A stretch of DNA of 64,000 bases, from the NCBI GenBank assembly GCA_050084985.1, contig JBITNC010000001.1, positions 76,818,001 to 76,882,000 of the forward strand, written 5' to 3'. Within the stretch, counting starts at the first letter, position 1. Every line of letters begins with the position of its first letter. Below the pieces are notes generated by a model. That model searched no databases, was not told the DNA's origin, and saw nothing but the letters and a program-made list of their open reading frames with translations. Below, piece after piece: positions 33,787-44,569 of the stretch. Made by a program: the position numbers and the translations under genes. This DNA is from Nageia nagi (Eukaryota; Pinophyta).

Positions 33787-34044
33787 CATTAGTTTAGATC
33801 AAGCCTATAATTAGTGAATGTTGAGTATGCACTAGATCATACATATGGTGGAAACCTTCTTGAAATTTAAATTACATTAGATTAGATCTTTATAGAAGGA
33901 ATATACCTCTAATCATTTAAATACCTAATGATGAAAGCTCTTCAATGAAAAGTGGATTTGTAAGGTGGATAATTGCCATAGTAACAGTTAGAGGTCAAAT
34001 CTCACCCCCTTCCTATTATTTATTTACTTAAATTAACAAAAATA

Positions 34045-34104
<60 letters not shown>

Positions 34105-35450
34105 TATATATAGAAAGAAGAAAATTCTTTGATTATTACTATTTTATTATTGGAATTTGCATTTGCATTTTCATGACTATTATTTATATTATTATCATGT
34201 TAAGTTTTTTCTTCTTTTTTTTAATATTGTTAAACCCCTTTTTAAGATTTGGAAAAGGGGTAGTTGAACTCCTTGCAAGGGTGGGGAGAATTGAACCATG
34301 ACCTCCCATGGAACTTATTTTATTCTCTTTTCATCTCACATAATTTCTTTAATACTCTTATAACAAAAATAATTTGTAATAGATTAGATATTTTAAATAT
34401 ATATCTACAAAAGTAAATATCATTCTTGAACCATCTATCTTAAATCTTTTTATACATTACATGAAATACTAGCAAATAAAAATATAAAATTATAAATAAA
34501 AATAGAATAAACATCTCACACATTATTGATAAAAATATAATAATCATTACATAATAATTAAACATGAAACAAAAATTAATTATAAAAAATATGTGAATTA
34601 ATTTTTAATAAAAAAAAATTATGTATTAATTTTTTAATGTCAACTTATTCTTATTTTTTAAAGATATTTAATTGTTTATTTAAACATTTTAATCATTTTC
34701 ATTATTTTTTAAATATAATCAAACTATTATAATTTTTAATTTATTAAAGTAATTTTTATAAAATTAAATTTAATGGTTTAAAAAAAAGGAAAAATAAATA
34801 AATTAATCATTGTTCAAATTTATGATTTATTACACGGACCCTATTCATTTATTTTAATCATCTAAATAAATTAAAAATAATAAAATCATTATATCCTACA
34901 AAATACATTTAATTCATATATGTTATTTATAACCATTTAATATCATTTACTGCATAGCTACTATTGCCTATTGTAATGTCTGTCATTTACTTTTATTTGT
35001 TATATGCGTAATTTATCTGAGATTTTGGAACCAAAAGAGTTGGCATGTTTTCTTACAGCCATGCTCAGAAGCACTATTGTTCGTATTAATATTTAAGAAG
35101 CAGAGACGGAACATGTATTCGAAAAGAACACAAACACAAGACACTCGTGCTACATAAGGAAAACACAATTTTCTGTTCTCCATAGTATATTTGCATAAGG
35201 CACCTACGTTATCCAATGCAACACATCAATAATTGCTAGAATAACATTATAATAACATAAGCTCTAACTAGTTCACAACATCAATCAAAACATTAAACGC
35301 AATCACTGCCATATTGGAAGCAATAGAAAGAAAAAGATACGTATTAGTGTCCTCGTATTGCTCCGTAGTACACTAGTTAAACAGCTAAGACTATAGAGAT
35401 GGGCTCTGTTTTCTGGTCTTTTCCGATTTCCTTCCATTTCTGAACTGGAA
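33787..35450 (+). repeat. 1.6-kb duplicated segment, copy B (CpG-retaining)
   Basis: Direct duplicate of 12,023-13,625 with the same landmarks. Its right third (about 34,980-35,450) keeps many CpG sites that are TpG or CpA in copy A, for example GACACTCGTGC, ATTCGAAAAG, CCTACGTTATCC and CCTCGTATTGCTCCGTAG. It ends about 130 bp from the stop of a gene-like relic on the reverse strand, so it may represent that gene's downstream region. It also contains a long (TA)n tract at 34,044-34,112 that copy A lacks. Confidence 0.9.
34044..34112. repeat. (TA)n microsatellite
   Basis: About 69 bp of almost pure TA dinucleotides with two AA interruptions, inside copy B of the 1.6-kb duplication. The matching place in copy A has no comparable tract. 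Confidence 0.95.
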
Positions 35451-35577
35451 AATTCCTGAGAGGAAACAGACTTTGAAGTTGAAGACTTAAGAATATGTCT
35501 TGCTGATACACATGTTGTTTAATGATACATGATGTAGGTGATATTTTTGTAAACAAATTCTATTCTCATATATGATT

Positions 35578-35760
35578 CTAGTATACCTCTTCCACCAAAG
35601 CATCGAAGATAAGCAGCTCGCAGCAAGAAATATCAGCTTGCAGCACTGTCAAGCTCCTTGCTTCTATCGTTTCCAATATGGCAGTGATTGCTCCATCCCA
35701 TTTCCAATAGAAGTATTGCTTCATCCGTGGAAGAGAAAACAAAGTGTACTATAACTTTAG
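35578..35760 (-). pseudogene. ACT-like C-terminal exon of a possible bHLH gene relic
   Basis: One reverse-strand frame reads MKQYFYWKWDGAITAILETI, EARSLTVLQADISCCELLIF, DALVEEVY and stops at 35,578-35,580. The pattern of a short helix (AILETIEARSL), a beta strand (TVLQADISCC) and a second strand (LLIFDALVEEV) recalls the ACT-like domain at the C-terminus of many plant bHLH transcription factors, where it serves dimerisation. Base composition is richer in GC and CpG than the surroundings. No initiator or splice site is proven. It is listed with the segment at 36,480-36,840, which has basic-helix-like sequence on the same strand; linking them is inference. Confidence 0.35.
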
Positions 35761-36479
35761 AAACTACATAGTTTAACTCAGAAAACAAAGTGGCGCTTTC
35801 ATACTCCAGCTTTCCATAATTTAAAACTAAACATGCTAAAGGCCGACCACATAATAGCAGATTATTAGCTTAAACAATTCATACATTTTTAATACTTAGA
35901 TATCTGTAGTAGAAAGAAAAAAGATCCAGACAGATAAATTCAGAAACTATCATACTTTATAAGTTAATTAAATTTAAAGAATTTTAATTATTTTTTTATT
36001 TTTCATTAGACATTATAAAATTAAAATTTAACATTTTTTAAATTTATTGATGTGTAATATCTATCAATTTTTTTTAAATATCCCTAATGTTACCTTAGCA
36101 CCTATTTGTCTCTCCTTCTCCCAGCAAGAAGTGATACTTTTACAACTTCTAAAATGAAAGAAGGATCTCCATGTACATAAAAATTTAATTAATAAAATAA
36201 TTCAACTATTTAACTAAATATCTATAAAATAAAATTCTAAGATAAAACCTACTTAATAATTTTCTATATATAGTTTACTCGTATATTTTATAACCCGGTC
36301 TCTACTTCATACTACATACATACTTTTGAGTATGAAACTAATAGAATTAAGATACTTGTTGCAACTTCGACGTGATTTAGACAGAATATGATATAATTGT
36401 CCTCGAGCAAAGAAATCAACTAAACTTCCAGTTTTTTTTTTTTTTTGTCCTTTCCTGTTGTGTTGTGTGATTGCATTGT

Positions 36480-36840
36480 TTTTTTTAACCTTAACTACAG
36501 TACTTAATATCTTGCCTTGGATTCTGGCTGATTGCCTTCCTCTTCCTATACAGCTTCTCCTTCTGCCACAAGCAAACCATGAAGTTGCTGCACATGTTTC
36601 AAGATATGAGCAACGGGACACACGTTAGATTCAAACAAAGAGTTTTGATCAAAATTTTCGGAACAGACTGCAAGAGAGCAGGATCTTTCACTGCCTTGAA
36701 CACTTTAGGCTTTCTGGACCTTAACAATTTCAGTCGTTCAACCTCCTGCTGACGTCTCTCCGAAAACATTTGACATCTTGAACAACAATAACAAGATCTC
36801 TCAATCCCCTCCAGTTCCAGCCCTCCCTCACAAAGTACTT
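36480..36840 (-). pseudogene. possible bHLH-like exon relic
   Basis: An open reverse-strand frame (about 36,612-36,840) reads LCEGGLELEGIERSCYCCSR, then CQMFSERRQQEVERLKLLRS, then RKPKVFKAVKDPALLQSVPK. SERRQQEVERLKLLRS resembles the basic region and helix 1 of plant bHLH proteins (SERRRR-K-N-----LRS). In another frame a little further on, PVAHILKHVQQLHGLLVAEG resembles helix 2 followed by the short leucine-rich extension. A frameshift or intron must be assumed between them, and a TAG interrupts after GEAV. A relic is more likely than an active gene. The family assignment rests on short motifs. Confidence 0.35.
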
Positions 36841-37199
36841 AACCTACTTTGATTTCATGACGCACAAAGATCTAAAGCATACTATATTTATTTTTGCACA
36901 CAGTGAAATCTATCACTATCAAGTGAAATCTAAAGTATAATATGTATCAGATCATGCAAGACTTTCTTGTCCTTCTTCTTTATCTACCACCCGAGTTCAA
37001 TCATGGAAGAAAAAGGTAACCTATGCCATTGACATTTTTGTTCTCTCGACAGACAGCCTTATAGGCGTACGTGCGTTTAGGAGTACTGACATATCAATAT
37101 ACAGTAAAGTTCCTGTTTACCGACGTATTGCCCTCAACTACACCTCACTTCATTGATATAAAATAATATATGTCTGAATAACTGTGGGTAAATGGATAT

Positions 37200-37529
37200 G
37201 AAATCAGTCATGTCAAATGGGACGTCCCTAGTGCGTGGAACGATCGAAGGATTGCAATTTTTTTCATGTCAGAAGATCTGGATTTCTCATCCATCACAGA
37301 CTGTTTGCGAATTTGGGAAGGCATGAAGGACCATGCTGGTGTTAAATTCACATACTTGGTTCCTTCGTAGCTGGAGGGCATCAAGATTGAAACCGTTGAC
37401 ATTCATGATCTTCTCGAGCGTGAAAGGTCCATCAAGATCAATGACCAGAGTCCGTTCCTTTCTGTAACCATTTACTGTCTTTCTTCAAGTAGTAATTTGT
37501 CTAGTTATCCAATACAAAGCCATCAATGA
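37200..37529 (+). pseudogene. unidentified coding-like stretch with one stop
   Basis: A forward frame of 109 codons from 37,200 to a TGA at 37,527-37,529 has only one internal stop (TAG, 37,368-37,370). It reads EISHVKWDVPSAWNDRRIAI, FFMSEDLDFSSITDCLRIWE, GMKDHAGVKFTYLVPS, then LEGIKIETVDIHDLLERERS and IKINDQSPFLSVTIYCLSSS. The amino-acid balance, the CpG-rich codons and the alternation of strand- and helix-like segments look like a real folded protein. I do not recognise the family; the first part is only loosely reminiscent of C-terminal domains of plant CHX transporters or SEO proteins. No upstream exon is proven, though AAAAGGTAACC near 37,005 resembles a splice donor after ATGGAAG. Confidence 0.4.
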
Positions 37530-38097
37530 GGAGAGGATTATGCTTGTCTGATGTAAAAATTAACTAAATTGTGAAAAATAACTAAATTAACAAACATATC
37601 TAATTATCATAGCATAGTACGACAATCACATTATATCATAAAAAATAATTAATCGTTTTCACTTGATGAGGTATATATATGTGTACTTCTTCATATATTT
37701 CCTTACCATTTGAGAGTTGACATTTAGTGTGATCTTTGGTAGGCAAAAGCTTGATTCATGAATGGAAACTTAAAAAAACAAAAACAAAAAATTGAAATAA
37801 ATGATAATATGAAATAATATATAATATAGTATCATATAGAAATATATATATTAATGTTTATTAATCAAAGAGGTTAATAGGATTCTAGAGCAAAATATAT
37901 ACATAGTAATAAGAGTGTTTAATGCAATTCTAGAGAAAATAAAGTAACAAAACTAAATGAACAATGTAATCTATGATAGTATAAATTTGTAAATCAATGG
38001 TCATTCCCAATATTCAAAGCTGAAAAGAAGTGAGTAATGTTGGAGTTTGGTGTTGTTCTAGAGGCTCTTTGTTGGATTTAGTGACTAACTTATCTTG
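37530..38097. other. AT-rich DNA between gene relic and LINE
   Basis: No gene or repeat recognised. It may include the 3' end of the LINE, but no terminal A-tract (a T-tract on this strand) is evident. Confidence 0.4.
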
Positions 38098-41000
38098 TTA
38101 TATCATTGTCATCATCTTGATGCTTCCTTGAGGTTGGAAGAAGGATGGGATGGATCTAAATCCAATGGTCTTCTTTGAATTATTATTGAATAGAACATTC
38201 TTGAGATTGAATATTTCTCGAATGAAAAGGGCAATGTATCTCAGGTCTTCATAATTGATCCAAGATTTTAGTGTACGGGTGTATTTGAATAAGCAATAAT
38301 ATCTACCACATATCTCATAGTAAACGAGACAAAATTTTATAGCCATAGAGTAGTGTAGGAGAAATGAGAGTGTAGAAGATATTGATCTTCATGTTAATAT
38401 CATGAAACTTGACATTAAATCATTTCTTATCCAAAGAGGCTAAAAAAGCATATCCTTTGTTTAACCTTGTTTAAGATGTTGGGACCAAGTTGAAGGTAGG
38501 TCCTATAAAAAAACCTCCCAAGTATGTGTACGATGTGATAATCACAACAATCTTCCCTTCATATATGATATGAACTGCATAAATATTTTATTGGATAGAA
38601 TGAATGCCATGAATTTTGTTTTCTAGAGATTAACTTCTAGCCCATGCATATTAGAGTATGTATAAAGTATTTCCAACCATGGTTAAAGTATTTTTATTGT
38701 GTGTGATATGAGGATAATATCATCAACAAAAAGTAAAATGGAAATAATAGTACCAAAAAGTAAGCAATCCATCCTATTACGAGTCCATAATGAGCATCTC
38801 CAATTAATCAATATACAATCCAAAGAGTGTAGGTAAAAGTGGGAAAAATTGTTTCATCCCTATGGTACTATGAACTTCTCTTTCTCTAAATGATCTAATA
38901 TGAACCCGTATAGTAACATTCTCATAAAGGATCATAGCCAATGAAGTAACCTTCTATATAATTCTTTTGGAGAAAATGATCTTTGATAACATTGAGATGA
39001 TAATCTTTTAGTACAAGACCAACTTAGTTATCTTACACTAGGGCCTCAAATTTTATAGCCATAGAATAGTGTAGGAGAAATGAGAGTGTAGAAGATATTG
39101 ATCTTCATGTTAATATTGTGAAACTTGAGATTAAATTGTTTCTTATCCAAAGAGGCTAAAGAATCATATCCTTTGTTTAACCTTGCTTAAGATGTTGGGA
39201 CCAAGTTGAAGGTAGGTCCTATAAAAAAAACTCCCAAGTATGTGTACGATGTGATAGTCACAACAATCTTCCCTTCATATATGATATGAACTACATAAAT
39301 ATTTTCTTGGATAGAATGAATGCCATGACTTTTGTTTTCTAGAGATTAACTTCTAGCCCATGCATATTAGAGTATGTACAAAGTATTTCCAACCATGGTT
39401 AAAGTCTTTCTATTGTGTGTGATATGAGGATAATATCATCAACAAAAAGTAAAATGGAAATAATAGTACCAAAAAGTAAGCAATCCATCCTATTAAGAGT
39501 CCATAATGAGCATCTCCAATTAATCAATATACAATCCAAAGAGTTAGGTAAAAGTGGGAAAAATTATTTCATCCCTATGGTATTATGAACTTCTCTTTTT
39601 CTAAATGATCTAATATGAACCTGTCTAGTAACTTTCTCATAAAGGATCATAGCTAATGAAGGAACCTTCTATATAATTTTTAGATCCTTCAACCTTTGAA
39701 ACAATAATTGTCTAAGTATAATATCAAATACCTTTCTAAAGTTTACAAAATAATAACAAACTCTAATTTTGATAGTTTTAGCTTCTTCAGTAATAGCTCT
39801 AAGATTTAGAATATGATCACAAGTATGATGATTACTTATGAAATCATCTTTTCCTTTTGTACAAAGTTTCTTAGCCTCAGTAAAATTAAATATGAAGATA
39901 TCAAGGGTTGTGGTAAATTTTTTCTACAAGAGTATGACCAAGCATAATAGCTTTATAGTTATTTGTATTCAAAATATCTCCAAAATTATAGATAAGAGGA
40001 TAGGAACCCATGAGTAATTGTTTAATTGAAGAGTTTAGCAATATGGATAACCAAAATTATAGGTCTATATTTTAGGACTTATGCCTTCAAATTTTTAATA
40101 TTACCTACTTTACTAATCTATAATTTACGAATAGCATGTATAAGCATTCTATCATTGAAGAAGTTGCAATGTGATGGTTTTTGGTTGGGGACAATTGAAA
40201 TATTTTTTGGGATACTATAGAGTGAGATAGAGTAGGTGTACAAAATATGATAGTCAAATATGAGGGAAGTTTTCTTATTTAGTAGAAATATTTTCCAAAA
40301 ACTTTTGGGTTTAAGTTTTGACATGTTTATAATTTTTTATCTTTTTCTTGATATGAATTTAAATTTTTTCTTTCTAAGAAAGAAATGATAACATTTTTGA
40401 GCAATCTTGTAATGTGCATGATTAATATGACCTAAATTTGGTGATATTATATAAAATCTTGAATTATGATTCAAACTAAGAGTTACAAGGGAAATGACTA
40501 TGGAATTGATGAAATGAATTGGAGGTATGGGGAAATGTATTAACATCTACCAGCCACAATGCTTTCAATAAATAGTTTACTTTCTTAATGAATTCTTGAA
40601 TATTGTGAATGTGATTAAGATATGTTTCAAGTTTTTTAGTGTAAGCATCATCATAATTATGGTAAACTAAAACTAAACAAGGTTAATTTAACACTTACCA
40701 TGAGATTTGATACCAATGAGTGTAAAATTACTATAATGAGGAAGTTGCTTGATACCATTTGAAATGATTAAATCATAAAACTCACTAAGGTTAATTTAAT
40801 ACTTACCATGATATTTGATAACAATAAGTGTATTAGCTAAGTAATGAGAGAGACCCAAACTATGATGATCAAGCTTATTTAGATGTAATGAATCCAAATA
40901 AATATCATATGTAGAGTATTTTGGTGTACCAGTATAGGCATTGAAATCACCCATCAAAAAAATATCACTAAGGGAAGAGAATTTAAAAATTTCTAAAAAA

Positions 41001-41560
41001 AGATCTAAATATGGTGAGTACCTATATGATATCATCATTTATGATGAGCACATTGGAGGAAAATAGCACACTGTTATATAGAGTCAACTAAGTGATGAAT
41101 TGTTTTCCATAGAGATCCACTTAAATTAGGCATGAGAATATGATCACTCCAAATGTATAGAAGAGGTAATATGGTCACGGAACAAATAAGAAAACCTCCT
41201 AAACCTTTAGCACCATGTTGAGTCTTCAATCCATGTATATATAACCATAAGAAATATATGTAGGAGGAAGTGATTGCTTACTAGTCTCATGTGTTTCTAT
41301 GAAGAATATAATCTCTCTATTCTAAATCATATCATTTGTTGAACATTGGGAAAAGAAGAGATAACTATCAAAATTCTATACAACCAATCAATTAGTTTGA
41401 AGACTCAAAGCCTAGAATCATGCTAAGGTGATTGGCTAAGGTTTGTACCAACCAACGGGAGGATTATCTTTAATAAAAGCTTTTCCATTTTGAAGAACAA
41501 TCCATTTACCTTGTTTACTTACATGTAGCATTTTATTTTTTTATTATTTTTAAGCTCTTC
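38098..41560 (-). mobile_element. LINE (L1-type) ORF2 remnant
   Basis: Non-LTR retrotransposon on the reverse strand. The endonuclease region includes SPYLDLFLEIFKFSSLSDIF and LMGDFNAYTG (40,796-41,038), the characteristic APE-type GDFN motif, followed by LHLNKLDHHSLGLSHYLANT. Next, KSFWKIFLLNKKTSLIF and the SISLYSIPKNIS-type block (40,118-40,324) match the linker before RT. The RT contains FVDDIILISHT, where the family has FADD, and LEVNL-KTKVMAFI, then TYLGV-like HTWEF and the end region (38,098-38,346). Stops are common. The 5' end is not defined beyond about 41,560. The RT part is present twice (separate entry). Confidence 0.85.
38332..39678 (-). repeat. ~630-bp direct duplication of LINE RT segment
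   Basis: 38,332-38,962 and 39,049-39,678 are near-identical direct copies separated by 86 bp of other sequence. Each encodes the FVDD catalytic box (38,719-38,730 and 39,435-39,446) and the KTKVMAF block. Differences are scattered point changes and single-base indels. Downstream LINE sequence follows only the lower copy, so an internal part of the RT gene was duplicated after insertion, or two element copies recombined. Confidence 0.92.
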
Positions 41561-42745
41561 ATATTGCAATCTAGTTAAAATCCTCATCAAATAGATCTTC
41601 TTAATCATTTAAAAATAATCTTCTTTGATTTAAGATCCTTAATTTTATCTTAAATATCACATAAGCGGATGATAAGAGTGTTATCTTGTGTATACAATTT
41701 GGTATAATTTTCTTCAAGGTGTTATATAGAAATTATATGACCATTATCATGGCATCCCCTTGTTATTTCAGGCATTGTACATGAAGATTTAATGATTTAA
41801 GTTGTATCTATCATTCCTTTACAAATTTAGCTTAGATAACTACATCTATAGAGCCCATATTATTTCTACATTTGTTTTCTCCATCTTAGATGTTAAGCTT
41901 TTTTTATCTTCTAGATTCATGAAGTGTTTTTTGTGAATATTATAAATATCTTCATTATTTACTCCATGTAGTTTCAAAGAAAGTTACTTCTGATCTTATT
42001 ATCTTGCAATGAATTTGGTATGTAGACTAGCAATAACTTCTTTAATTTGGATCCTAAGAGAGATCTTTGATTGAAGTTTGGTTACTAAAATTTTCAATTG
42101 TGAGATACACTCATCTTATGTATTGATGGTTTTTTTGTTCTTCTAATTGAGAAATTCATTAATCTTGAGCAATGATTATATTTTTTTTCTCTAAAACCAA
42201 AAGAAAAATATCCAAGAATCACTTTTCAAATAGGTCCAATTCAAATAGAAACAAATCCATCTTTTCCTACATATCTAAGTCTCCTACATATAAATCTTTA
42301 ACTATCTATTCTTTCTTTTTTCTTAAGGTCATGTATAGGTTTAATAACATAAAATAAAATCATATATGCAAGATTAAAAAAACTTACATGCAAAATCAGA
42401 TCATATGCATGTATAAATACCCTACCAAACTACTTTGTAAAGATAATAGATCCACTAAGATCCATTGCCTAGATCCATGCACTAATAGATTAAGTGCTCC
42501 AAGGAATTCATACAAGCCTATAGATATTGCATATAATTATCTTCTAGTTTTTTATTATGATCATAGATGACCCCACCTACATGCCATTCAGATCTAATTT
42601 CATCCTACTTAGATTCGTTGCAATCCTTCATCTCATTGAGATCAAAAGTTATTCTCTATTCACATGAATTATGGATCTAGATAATTGATTAGTTTCATTA
42701 AAAACATCCTTTAAAATTTAGGATTTTATTTATGTCTTTTTAGAT
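41561..42745. other. unassigned AT-rich DNA
   Basis: It probably contains the 5' part of the LINE, but I can read no ORF1 or further endonuclease motif. The small open frames at 42.2-42.6 kb have low-complexity composition and are not supported. Confidence 0.4.
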
Positions 42746-42749
42746 AATT

Positions 42750-43420
42750 GTTAGAAGGTAAAGTGAGTGGGTGCAAGAATATGAGTCTACATAAAGTTGG
42801 AGTCTTGCAAGAAGATGAGACTAATAGTCAAATTCTTATTTTTTAATAATTTTTTATTTTTAGGTTTTCTTTTTAAATATTATATGGGTACATACTATAG
42901 ATAATTCTCTACAAAATTTAAAAATAAGAAATAAAATTGATCAATTTAGGTTAAACTATGCATGCCAAACATGAGCAATTTTCAAAAGAACAATCATGAC
43001 CAATGCAAAATTAATAACAAAATAAATATTCATGAACAATTATTAAAAAAAACCTATCCAAGATAAGTTTTATTATATTAGATATCTTTTACTAAAAGGA
43101 TTTTAAAAAGTACTTTGATTTATGTCAAATTATGCTTGTTGGCAATGTGTATGGTATGGTCTTGAAATACTATATTTTAAAAAGTAGTTCTAGTCATACC
43201 TACTAAGATATAATTTTTATTATCTAGGTATTAGAATAAATTACATATTTGAAGACTATAATTACAGCACTACATTTTTACCTTAGAGGTCTTTTTCAAG
43301 ATTCCATGTCTAAATGCTTTGAATTTTGAGATCAATTGTGATGAAACTTGAAAATCAAAGAATACTTCCACTTTATGGCCATGGCCATAAAGTGGACACA
43401 ACTTCTTGTACTGACATGAG
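42750..43420. mobile_element. non-autonomous TIR element, copy 2
   Basis: Same family as 2125-3112. Shared internal words in order: AAACTATGCATGCCAAACAT, GAGCAATTTT, AATATTCATGAA, AAAAGGATTTTAAAA, CTTGAAAT, TATTAGAATAAATTACATAT, CTTTTTCAAGATTC. The ends read GGTGCAAGAATATGAGTC (left, about 42,770) and, reversed, CAGTACAAGAAGTTGTGTCC (right, about 43,411). A perfect 28-bp palindrome sits near the right end. The inner ~330-bp module is single here. The ends are more diverged than in copy 1. Confidence 0.6.
43368..43395. repeat. perfect 28-bp palindrome at end of TIR element
   Basis: A self-complementary stretch centred between 43,381 and 43,382, with arms CCACTTTATGGCCA and its reverse complement. 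Copy 1 has the weaker counterpart around TTGGCCAA at 3066-3085. It could form a cruciform or mark a subterminal repeat of the element. Confidence 0.95.
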
Positions 43421-43932
43421 TATTAAATGTTATTGACTAAAGCATCAAGTTCTTTTATAATGAAGAGTTTGATTTCTTTGAATATGATTTGATTAATATT
43501 TATCATTTATATATATGCTTGGATAATCATGGGTAAAGAAGTTATAGTTTTAGGATACTAAATTAGTGAGCATAGATAAAATAATTCGATCTTAAATTTA
43601 AAAATGATTAGGAGAGGAATATTATAGTAGTTTCACAATAAATTTCTTATAAGCATTAAATATCGGATTCAATAATTTATGATTGAAACCTAATATAAAA
43701 TTGAAAGATTTACAAATATATAAAAGATCATTAATAATATAAGCAATAGAAATAGCATTTACAAATATATAAAAGATCATTAATAATATTAAGTAATATT
43801 AATAATATAAGACATAAGAAGTTGATGGTGAATTATCTTATGGGTGTTAAATATTGGAACTTCTAATGCAATATTATGTATGTGTAAATAACTTAGGTAT
43901 CTTCCAAATTAACTAAGAATTAAAGGAAAACT
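43421..43932. other. AT-rich DNA with short duplications
   Basis: No gene. Near 43,705-43,800 a phrase of about 36 bp (TTTACAAATATATAAAAGAT followed by CATTAATAATAT) is repeated. Otherwise featureless. Confidence 0.5.
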
Positions 43933-44554
43933 TGTAACACCTAAGTTAGGAGGAAACATATTTTATTATGATATGAAATAATTCACTTATTATGAATTGT
44001 AGATTATCCATGTATGTAAATATGAAGCCCCATTTATTTTTATCATGGGTATTTTCACATGTGTATGTAGACCCACACACTTAAGATAAAAGTGTGGGCA
44101 TATGTAATTATTAAATAAGCATAGGTGGAAAACCCTTCACATACCATTCTCACTTAATGTAAGGATATGTATATCATATGGCCTATGATATTCCCCTTGG
44201 GTAAAAGGGTGAGCTATAGTGGGATTTTAGCCTATGAAAGGAAGGCTAGGCTTTGATATAAAATACATAATTTTGGATAGTATTGTTATGCTATTATTGT
44301 TGAGCTAGAATAGAGATAGCTCATGGTAGGAGAATTTGGCATTATGGACATAGAGCCAAATTCTTTGTAAAGCCTTTGAAAGATTAATATATTGATGTTA
44401 AAGTGGATGTTTCCTTTCTAAGTACAAAGAGAGGTTTTACCACTATATATTAGTGTTATTATTAACTTGGATTTGTGAGATTAATTAGGTTGTTTAAGAG
44501 TTAATAAGTTAGAGATACAAGTGATATTGGTTATACAATTCTTTAATTCCATCA
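43933..44554 (+). repeat. Copia-type LTR
   Basis: It starts TGTAACACCTAAG and ends ATTCCATCA, two bases before a near-consensus Copia primer site, giving 622 bp. A TATAAAATA box sits at about 44,257-44,265 in the middle, where the U3 promoter should be. No partner LTR was found downstream; the Tat-like element begins at 45,175, so the rest of this element may have been removed or separated. Confidence 0.6.
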
Positions 44555-44556
44555 TG

Positions 44557-44569
44557 TGGTATTAGAGCC
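44557..44569 (+). promoter_or_regulatory. tRNA-iMet primer-binding site of Copia element
   Basis: TGGTATTAGAGCC differs at one base from TGGTATCAGAGCC, the standard Copia primer site complementary to initiator methionine tRNA. Its place just inside the LTR end makes the assignment firm. Confidence 0.8.

Noticed and set aside
37208-37402. Reverse-strand open frame opposite the unidentified coding-like stretch
   Set aside because: The forward frame is longer and continues beyond both ends; the reverse frame is probably its shadow.
42172-42570. Two short forward open frames
   Set aside because: Lys/Ser/Asn-rich low-complexity translations with no motif, in AT-rich DNA; chance frames.
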